In this document: one piece after another, positions 1 through 4,644 of the stretch
How the letters are laid out: every line of letters starts with the position of its first letter
How positions within the stretch are numbered: the stretch's first letter is position 1
From: Burkholderiales bacterium
GTDB taxonomy: Bacteria; Pseudomonadota; Gammaproteobacteria; Burkholderiales; Burkholderiaceae
Assembly (NCBI GenBank): GCA_947447845.1
Contig: CANFNO010000169.1
Coordinates: 1 to 6,494, forward strand
Direction of reading: 5' to 3'
Length of the DNA stretch: 6,494 bases
Made by a program: the position numbers and the translations under genes
Notes under the pieces: model-generated
The model's input: the letters and a program-made list of their open reading frames with translations, nothing else
What the model was told of the DNA's origin: nothing
The model's database searches: none

Positions 1-531
1 AACAGTTCACTGGCCTTCAACCCGCAGGGCGAGTGCGTGGCGCGCTACGACAAAATTCATTTGTTCCGGTTTGACAATGGCCGTGAGAGTTACGACGAGT
101 CGCGCGTGCTGGACCGCGGCCACGAGCCCACGCGATTTGCCCTGCCTTCGAAAGACGGCCACACCTGGCAGGTCGGCATGAGCGTGTGCTACGACCTGCG
201 TTTTGCCGAGCTTTACCGCGGCTACGCTTCGGAAGGTCTGGATCTGTTGCTGGTGCCGGCCGCCTTCACCCACACCACCGGCAAGGCGCATTGGGAAGTG
301 CTGCTGCGCGCCCGCGCCATCGAAAACCTGGCCTTTGTGGCGGCCGCTGCACAGGGTGGGGTGCACCCCAATGGGCGCCAGACCTGGGGCCAATCCATCC
401 TCATCAACCCTTGGGGCCAAGTGCTGGGCGAGTTAGCGCAGGGACCGGGCGTGGTCATTTCCGAACTGGACGCGGTGGCCATGCAGCACTGGCGCAGCCA
501 GTTGCCAGCACTGCAACATCGCGTGCTATGA
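1..531 (+). CDS. Nit1-type carbon-nitrogen hydrolase, probable deaminated-glutathione amidase (5' partial)
   Basis: The reading frame is open from the first base, so the gene begins before the window. The GTG at 37 is internal (the codons before it read NSSLAFNPQGEC). 176 residues are visible, against about 270 for the family, so roughly the N-terminal third, including the first catalytic Glu, is missing. The nitrilase-fold Lys is K18 of the visible part in YDKIHLF, and the nucleophile is C63 in SVCYDLRFAELYR. The segments TGKAHWEVLLRARAIEN and GRQTWGQSILINPWGQVLGE match the Nit1/YbeM branch, not true nitrilases. Known members hydrolyse the amide of deaminated glutathione, a side product of transaminases, in the cytoplasm; omega-amidase (Nit2-like) is the main alternative. 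The C-terminus overlaps the next gene by ATGA at 528-531. Family assignment is firm and the exact substrate is inferred. Confidence 0.88.
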   Translation, partial: NSSLAFNPQGECVARYDKIHLFRFDNGRESYDESRVLDRGHEPTRFALPSKDGHTWQVGMSVCYDLRFAELYRGYASEGLDLLLVPAAFTHTTGKAHWEVLLRARAIENLAFVAAAAQGGVHPNGRQTWGQSILINPWGQVLGELAQGPGVVISELDAVAMQHWRSQLPALQHRVL

Positions 532-1754
532 GTTTTTCCATTCCCTTGATGTCACAGGAAACCAACGCGGCCCCCGGCGCAAAAAGCCGCAATCCGGTCA
601 TGGCAATTACTGCCGCGTGGTGGTGTGCCGTCCTAAGCGCAGCCTTGCTTGCTGGTTGCGGTAGCGTGCGCCTGGATTACCCTGCAGGTAACGCGCCCGG
701 CCCGGACCGTGCGCCCGCTGCGACTGCGCCACCTGCTGCGCAACCGGGCACGGGCGCCACCACGGCCCAGTCTAAAAGCCGCTGGACCACGGTGGCCTGG
801 AACGAGTTGCCAGGCTTTGAAGAAGACAACTTGTTTGAAGCCTGGAACGCCTGGATCAAGAGTTGTGAGCGTCCTGCGCCTTTGTTCGCCAAGTATTGCG
901 GTGATGTACGCCGCCTGAGCATTGCCACCGCGGCCGAACAGCGCGATTGGTTGCGTCAGAACTTTCAACCGCAGCGGGTGGAAAGCCTGCAGGGCGATTC
1001 CAGTGGTTTGCTCACCGGTTACTTCGAGCCGCAACTGGATGCCAGTCGCGTGCCCACGGCTGCGTTCAGAATTCCCATCTACCAACCGCCGCTAAACCTG
1101 GCGCAGCGCAAGCCATGGTTTAACAGGCGCGAAATCGATACGCTCCCCGAGGCACAGGCTGCTCTGCAGGGCCGTGCCATCGCCTATGTGGCTGACCCGG
1201 TGGATGCGCTGGTGTTGCAGATTCAGGGCTCCGGGCGTCTGCGCATCGCGCAGGCTGATGGCAGTGCGCAACTGGTGCGCGTGGCCTTTGCCGGGACGAA
1301 CGACCAACCTTACCGCAGCGTGGGCCGGTGGTTGCTGGATCAAGGTCTGATCAAGGATGCTTCCTGGCCGGGCATCAAGGCCTGGCTGGCGCAAAACCCG
1401 CAGCGCCAACAGGAGCTTCTGTGGAGCAACCCGCGTGTGGTCTTCTTTAAGGAAGAGCCGTTGTCGGAACTCGACTCCAGCTTTGGACCGAAAGGCGCGC
1501 AAGGCGTGGCGCTCACGCCCGGGCGTTCCATCGCGGTGGACGCAAGCTCCAACATTCCCTACGGCGCACCGGTCTGGCTGGTTTCCAGCGGCCCGCAGAC
1601 AAAACTGCAACGCCTGGTGCTGGCGCAGGACACGGGCAGCGCGATAACGGGTGCGGTGCGCGCTGATTACTTTGCCGGTTGGGGTGCACAGGCACAAGAA
1701 CTTGCAGGACGCTTGCGCCAACCGCTACAGATGTGGGTTATTTGGCCTAAATAG
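528..1754 (+). CDS. mltA: Membrane-bound lytic murein transglycosylase A, lipoprotein
   Basis: 408 residues from ATG 528. MltA cleaves the MurNAc-GlcNAc bond of peptidoglycan, forming 1,6-anhydromuropeptides, from the inner face of the outer membrane. A hydrophobic stretch ending in the lipobox LLAGC puts the lipidated Cys at residue 44. An Ala/Pro-rich linker follows (about 45-85). The MltA domain starts near residue 97 and shows GYFEP at 164-168 and IQGSGR from 232, with the family's FAGTND.PYRSVGRWL after it. The C-terminal 3D domain has GRSIAVDASSNIPYGAPVWL and then QDTGSAITGAVRADYF. D368 of DTG is the likely catalytic Asp, and the protein ends W.IWPK as usual. The start is uncertain. ATG 528 overlaps the preceding stop (ATGA), suggesting translational coupling, but the signal peptide would be unusually long. 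ATG 549 keeps the KSR positive n-region and gives a more normal one. ATG 600 would lack positive charge. None has a clear Shine-Dalgarno. Confidence 0.93.
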   Translation: MSFSIPLMSQETNAAPGAKSRNPVMAITAAWWCAVLSAALLAGCGSVRLDYPAGNAPGPDRAPAATAPPAAQPGTGATTAQSKSRWTTVAWNELPGFEEDNLFEAWNAWIKSCERPAPLFAKYCGDVRRLSIATAAEQRDWLRQNFQPQRVESLQGDSSGLLTGYFEPQLDASRVPTAAFRIPIYQPPLNLAQRKPWFNRREIDTLPEAQAALQGRAIAYVADPVDALVLQIQGSGRLRIAQADGSAQLVRVAFAGTNDQPYRSVGRWLLDQGLIKDASWPGIKAWLAQNPQRQQELLWSNPRVVFFKEEPLSELDSSFGPKGAQGVALTPGRSIAVDASSNIPYGAPVWLVSSGPQTKLQRLVLAQDTGSAITGAVRADYFAGWGAQAQELAGRLRQPLQMWVIWPK

Positions 1755-1819
1755 CCCGGATCACGGTACCATGCAAGACACGAAGGTTTCGCCAGTGAAA
1801 CATCCACCAAAATACTAAC

Positions 1820-1823
1820 GGAG
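1820..1823 (+). promoter_or_regulatory. Ribosome binding site of cheV
   Basis: GGAG, six bases before ATG 1830. This selects 1830 over the in-frame ATG at 1848 (residue 7) as the start. No convincing sigma-70 or flagellar sigma-28 promoter was found in the 75-bp gap after mltA. Confidence 0.7.
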
Positions 1824-1829
1824 CACACC

Positions 1830-2792
1830 ATGAGCAGCAATTCAGCAATGCGCGAAATCGACGAGCGCACCAACCTGACCGGCAACAGCATGTTCGAGTT
1901 GCTCCTGTTCCGTTTGGGTGAAGCCCGTGGCACCTCCAAGCGCGAACTGTTCGGCATCAACGTCTTCAAGGTGCGCGAGATCATGGTCATGCCCGAGATC
2001 ACCGCCATGGTGAATGCGCCGGACACCGTGATGGGTGTGGCCAATATCCGTGGCCAGATGATTCCCGTCATCAATCTTCCCCTGATAACCGGTTGCAATC
2101 CCACCAAGGGTCTGGGCATTTTGCTGGTCACCGAATTCGCCCGCACCACCCAGGCATTTGCGGTGGAAGAAGTCAACGAAATCGTGCGTCTGGAGTGGAA
2201 GCAGGTGCTCTCCGCTGAGGGCACCGGCGGCGGTCTGGTCACCAGCATTGCGCGGCTGGACGGCAACGCCGAAAACACACGCCTGGCCCAGGTGCTGGAC
2301 GTGGAGCAAATTCTGCGGGACGTATTCCCCGAGCAGCACCAGGACATGCAGGAAGGCGCTGTGCTGCCTGCGATGACGCTTGCGCCGGGCTCGGTGGTGC
2401 TGGCCGCTGACGACTCCGCCGTGGCGCGCATGATGATCGAGCAGGGCCTCAAGGCCATGAGCATCCCCTACATCATGACCAAGAGCGGCAAGGAAGCCTG
2501 GGACAAACTGGCCTCGCTGCAGGCCGAGGCGGTGGCGCAGGGCAAGAGCATCAAAGACAAGGTTGCCCTGGTGCTGACCGACCTGGAAATGCCCGAGATG
2601 GATGGCTTCACGCTGACCCGCAATATCAAGCAGGACGCGCGCTATGTCGGCATTCCGGTGATCATCCATTCCTCGCTCACTGGCAGCACCAACGAGGGCC
2701 ACGTCAAGAGCGTGGGGGCTGACGCCTACGTGGCCAAATTCGTGGCCGAAGAGTTGGGCGCCACCATTCGCCGGGTGCTGGAGCACCGTTGA
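1830..2792 (+). CDS. cheV: Chemotaxis protein CheV (CheW domain fused to receiver domain)
   Basis: 320 residues, normal for CheV. Residues about 20-155 form a CheW-like coupling domain: FELLLFRLGE, ELFGINVFKVREIM, VMGVANIRGQMIPVINLPLITG and QAFAVEEVNEIVRLEW are the expected strands that dock to the CheA P5 domain and chemoreceptors. After a linker, residues about 188-317 form a receiver domain with acidic pocket D194/D195, phospho-acceptor D251 in LTDLEMPEMDGF, S281/S282 in IIHSSLTG at the switch Ser/Thr position, and conserved K303. All phosphorylation residues are present, so the domain should accept phosphate from CheA, adjusting kinase coupling or acting as a phosphate sink (known for CheV in other bacteria, inferred here). 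It is cytoplasmic at the receptor array. It stands alone, with no che, fli or mcp gene nearby in the window. GGAG lies 6 bases upstream of the start. Confidence 0.94.
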   Translation: MSSNSAMREIDERTNLTGNSMFELLLFRLGEARGTSKRELFGINVFKVREIMVMPEITAMVNAPDTVMGVANIRGQMIPVINLPLITGCNPTKGLGILLVTEFARTTQAFAVEEVNEIVRLEWKQVLSAEGTGGGLVTSIARLDGNAENTRLAQVLDVEQILRDVFPEQHQDMQEGAVLPAMTLAPGSVVLAADDSAVARMMIEQGLKAMSIPYIMTKSGKEAWDKLASLQAEAVAQGKSIKDKVALVLTDLEMPEMDGFTLTRNIKQDARYVGIPVIIHSSLTGSTNEGHVKSVGADAYVAKFVAEELGATIRRVLEHR

Positions 2793-2846
2793 CACGTCGT
2801 AGCGCCGCTTAGGCTTTTGGTGGGTTGACGTTTTAGTTCTATCTCT

Positions 2847-4121
2847 GTGGATCCGCTCTTTAACGCCGAATGCAAAAGCTTTCCGCTGAACTCGGCGCCT
2901 TTGACTTCCCGGGACATCGCTGCGCGGAAATGGAACTTGTTGGCCGATGACCTGGCCTATCCGCTGGCGGTGCTGAATCGTCCGGCACTAAACCACAACT
3001 TAGCCTGGATGCAGGCCTATGCGCAGCGCAAACGTGTGCACCTGGCGCCGCACGGCAAGACCACCATGTCCCCCGAGTTGTTTCGCATGCAACTCGATGC
3101 AGGTGCCTGGGGTCTGACCTTTGCCACCATTTTTCAGCTCGGTGTGGGAGTGGAGTCCGGGGTGCGCAAAGCCATCATTGCCAACCAAGTGTTGGCTGCC
3201 GCCGATCTGGCGGGTCTGCGTGGCCTGCTACAGGCGCATCGTGATTTGCAGGTCTGGTTTCTTGTGGATTCGCTGGCGCAACTCAGCCTGATTGAGCAGT
3301 GGACAAGCACCCAACCCGACTTCAAACCGTTTGACGTGCTGCTGGAAATTGGCGTTGCGGGAAAACGCACAGGTTGCCGCACGCAGGAAGAAGCGTTGAC
3401 CCTGGCGCGCGCCATCGCCGCGTCTTCTGCGGTGCGCTTGTGCGGTGTGGAATGCTATGAAGGCAATGCTGCGCTATGTGACAACGACCATGACGTGGCA
3501 GCCGTATCCGAACTGGTGCGCCGGGTGCTGGAAATCACCCATGCCTGCGACGCGGAGCAGCTCTTTGCCGACGACACGATTCTGCTCACTGCCGGTGGCT
3601 CGGCGGTGTTTGACCTGGTGTTGCCGCTGTTGACTGGTTCCGGGCTGTCCAAACTGGTGGAGGGCGTGCTGCGTTCCGGCTGCTATGTCACCCACGACCA
3701 TGGCCATTACCAACGCTATTTGAATCTGGTGCAGCAGCGTGAAGGTTTACAAGAATCGCTGTTACCCGCGCTAGAGGTTTGGACGATGGTGCAGTCAGTG
3801 CCGGAGCCCGGGCTGGCCTTCCTCACCTGTGGCCGTCGCGATATTTCCTATGACATCGAGTTGCCGATGCCACAGCGTCTGGCGCGTGCAGGCGTGCGCC
3901 GAATGGAGCAAGTCGTCGCCACGCCACCAGACTGGCGCATCACCGCCTTGAATGACCAACACGCCTATTTGGTGTTTGACCCGACCGGTCTGGTTCCTTG
4001 TGTTGGTGACCGCGTTGTTCTGGGCTTATCCCACCCCTGTACGACCTTCGATAAATGGCGCTGGATGGTGATCGCTGAGGACGATGGTTTGGTCACCGGC
4101 GCGATTCACACCTGCTTTTAA
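2847..4121 (+). CDS. D-serine dehydratase-like amino acid deaminase, PLP-dependent fold type III
   Basis: 424 residues from GTG 2847. A TGA at 2826 closes the frame and no ATG lies between. The next in-frame ATG (residue 55) would cut into the conserved N-terminal part, so GTG is preferred despite no clear Shine-Dalgarno. The N-terminal half is an alanine-racemase-like barrel: K71 in LAPHGKTTM is the Schiff-base Lys to PLP, ECYEGN is at 202-207, and TAGGS at 248-252 is the probable phosphate-binding loop. THDHGHY is at 282-288. The C-terminal beta domain has SHPCTTFDKW with H396 and C398. Eukaryotic D-serine dehydratases (yeast Dsd1p, chicken DSD) bind catalytic Zn2+ with an HxC pair, whereas D-threonine aldolase uses HxD. 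The HxC here favours elimination/deamination of a D-amino acid to a 2-oxo acid plus ammonia. Bacterial homologues are generally called just 'amino acid deaminase', so the substrate is open. Probably cytoplasmic. Confidence 0.86.
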   Translation: MDPLFNAECKSFPLNSAPLTSRDIAARKWNLLADDLAYPLAVLNRPALNHNLAWMQAYAQRKRVHLAPHGKTTMSPELFRMQLDAGAWGLTFATIFQLGVGVESGVRKAIIANQVLAAADLAGLRGLLQAHRDLQVWFLVDSLAQLSLIEQWTSTQPDFKPFDVLLEIGVAGKRTGCRTQEEALTLARAIAASSAVRLCGVECYEGNAALCDNDHDVAAVSELVRRVLEITHACDAEQLFADDTILLTAGGSAVFDLVLPLLTGSGLSKLVEGVLRSGCYVTHDHGHYQRYLNLVQQREGLQESLLPALEVWTMVQSVPEPGLAFLTCGRRDISYDIELPMPQRLARAGVRRMEQVVATPPDWRITALNDQHAYLVFDPTGLVPCVGDRVVLGLSHPCTTFDKWRWMVIAEDDGLVTGAIHTCF

Positions 4122-4145
4122 GCTTGCTTGCTTCCCTGTTCGGAT

Positions 4146-4221
4146 GGTTGGTGATGGTCAGGTTTCAGACTTGCCTGGCTGGTTGGCAATGGTCAGGCCG
4201 CAGACTTGCCTGGTGGGTTGG
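4146..4221 (+). repeat. 35-bp tandem repeat, two copies plus start of a third
   Basis: Copy A is 4146-4180 and copy B 4181-4215. They match at 28 of 35 positions with no gap. Both open with GGTTGG and share ATGGTCAGG and CAGACTTGCCTGG. Differences cluster in three short blocks. A third copy begins GGTTGG at 4216-4221 and then stops, two bases before hairpin element 1. No open frame over it resembles a protein. The function is unknown. Confidence 0.8.
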
Positions 4222-4223
4222 CC

Positions 4224-4299
4224 CAGAGCTGTTGGGTGTCAGGGCGTCCTCATACTGCGGGTACGCACAAATCGGTCGCCCTGACACCCAACACCTCTG
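4224..4299. repeat. Hairpin element 1: inverted arms around a conserved 30-nt core
   Basis: The left arm (4224-4246) and right arm (4277-4299) are reverse complements at 22 of 23 positions. The inner 17 bp (4230-4246 with 4277-4293) are perfect and include GTTGGGTGTCAGGGCG. The only mismatch is C4229/C4294. The loop is exactly 30 nt (4247-4276), starts TCCTCATAC, and carries its own small dyad: TGCG at 4256-4259, spacer GGTA, CGCA at 4264-4267. The same loop occurs inverted in element 2. The function is unknown: it could be a dispersed palindromic repeat, a recombination site or a structured RNA. Confidence 0.9.
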
Positions 4300-4361
4300 T
4301 GCGCTGCGGATTGGCGCGGAGCTGATTCAGGAAACAATTGGGCAAAAAGAGGCGTCACTTT

Positions 4362-4439
4362 GCGCAGGGAGTGGGTATGCCCGGGGCCGATTTGTGCGTA
4401 CCCGCAGTATGAGGACCCGGGCATACCCACTCTCTGCGC
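4362..4439. repeat. Hairpin element 2: different arms around the same core, inverted
   Basis: The left arm (4362-4385) pairs with the right arm (4416-4439) at 23 of 24 Watson-Crick positions plus one G-T (G4368/T4433). The inner part includes GTGGGTATGCCCGGG. Pairing can extend to 4360/4441 through one more G-T. The loop is again exactly 30 nt (4386-4415) and is the reverse complement of the element 1 loop at 29 of 30 positions, the exception being G4386 opposite T4276. The arms differ from element 1 but share short blocks in the same order (CAGAG or CAGGG outermost, then TGGGT), so the two are probably diverged members of one family. Confidence 0.9.
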
Positions 4440-4490
4440 GACACACACAGCCCAAGCAAAGCACACCGCTTACGGCGCGCCACACACAAG
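4436..4490. repeat. Weak CA-rich direct repeat, 39-bp spacing
   Basis: GCGCGACACACACAG (4436-4450) recurs as GCGCGCCACACACAAG (4475-4490), with 'AAG' a few bases further on in both. The first copy overlaps the outer end of hairpin element 2, so this may be the decayed edge of another element copy. The sequence is low-complexity, so chance is not excluded. Confidence 0.4.
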
Positions 4491-4631
4491 ACAAGTGAGA
4501 TGCCCCACTCTCCAAGGGTAAGACCTGCCCACTTAGCACCAGCGTCTGCACTACACTTCTGCCCACGCCGCACCCGCCCTACCCGGATCGGGCTGCACTG
4601 AAAGTTGCCCATAAGGCGACGAACATCAATT

Positions 4632-4635
4632 GGAG
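4632..4635 (+). promoter_or_regulatory. Ribosome binding site of the indolepyruvate oxidoreductase gene
   Basis: GGAG within TTGGAG, nine bases before ATG 4645. It supports this ATG over the in-frame ATG at 4759 (residue 39). Confidence 0.65.
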
Positions 4636-4644
4636 CCCACACCC

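Larger units (their letters stand above)
4122..4644. other. Gene-free, repeat-rich intergenic interval
   Basis: 523 bp without a credible gene between the deaminase stop and the oxidoreductase start. In order it holds a short GCTT triplication (4122-4133), a 35-bp tandem repeat (4146-4221), hairpin element 1 (4224-4299), a 62-bp spacer without a recognised motif, hairpin element 2 (4362-4439), a weak CA-rich direct repeat (4436-4490), and a C-rich leader (4491-4631) in which I see no clear promoter or terminator. Neither hairpin is followed by a T-run on either strand, so they are not ordinary intrinsic terminators. Confidence 0.8.

Noticed and set aside
1748..1768. TAAA as a flagellar sigma-28 -35 element before cheV
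   Set aside because: No GCCGATAA-like -10 lies at the required distance.
1842..2795. 317-codon open frame on the - strand
   Set aside because: It is a shadow of cheV. Its His/Gly/Gln-rich composition is typical of antisense frames and it contains no family motif.
4231..4292. Integron attC-like ends (GTTGGGT ... ACCCAAC)
   Set aside because: The ends fit GTTRRRY and RYYYAAC but in reversed order relative to attC. There are no bulged extrahelical bases, and element 2 lacks the motif.
4224..4439. The hairpins as bidirectional rho-independent terminators
   Set aside because: No T-run follows either stem on either strand, and the 30-nt conserved loops are far larger than terminator loops.
4224..4439. 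CRISPR array or REP/RAYT element
   Set aside because: There are only two core copies, in opposite orientation, with no spacers of regular size. There is no GTAG-type REP head and no RAYT gene in view.
4124..4498. 124-codon + strand frame and a 75-codon - strand frame (4239-4466), both encoding SSYCGYAQIG
   Set aside because: The shared peptide arises only because the hairpin cores are inverted copies. Both frames run straight through the hairpin elements and the rest of their sequence looks like no protein. Such frames could be mis-annotated as related hypotheticals.
4582..4592. CCCG-GAT-CGGG mini-dyad before the oxidoreductase gene
   Set aside because: Four base pairs with a three-base loop is expected by chance in GC-rich DNA.
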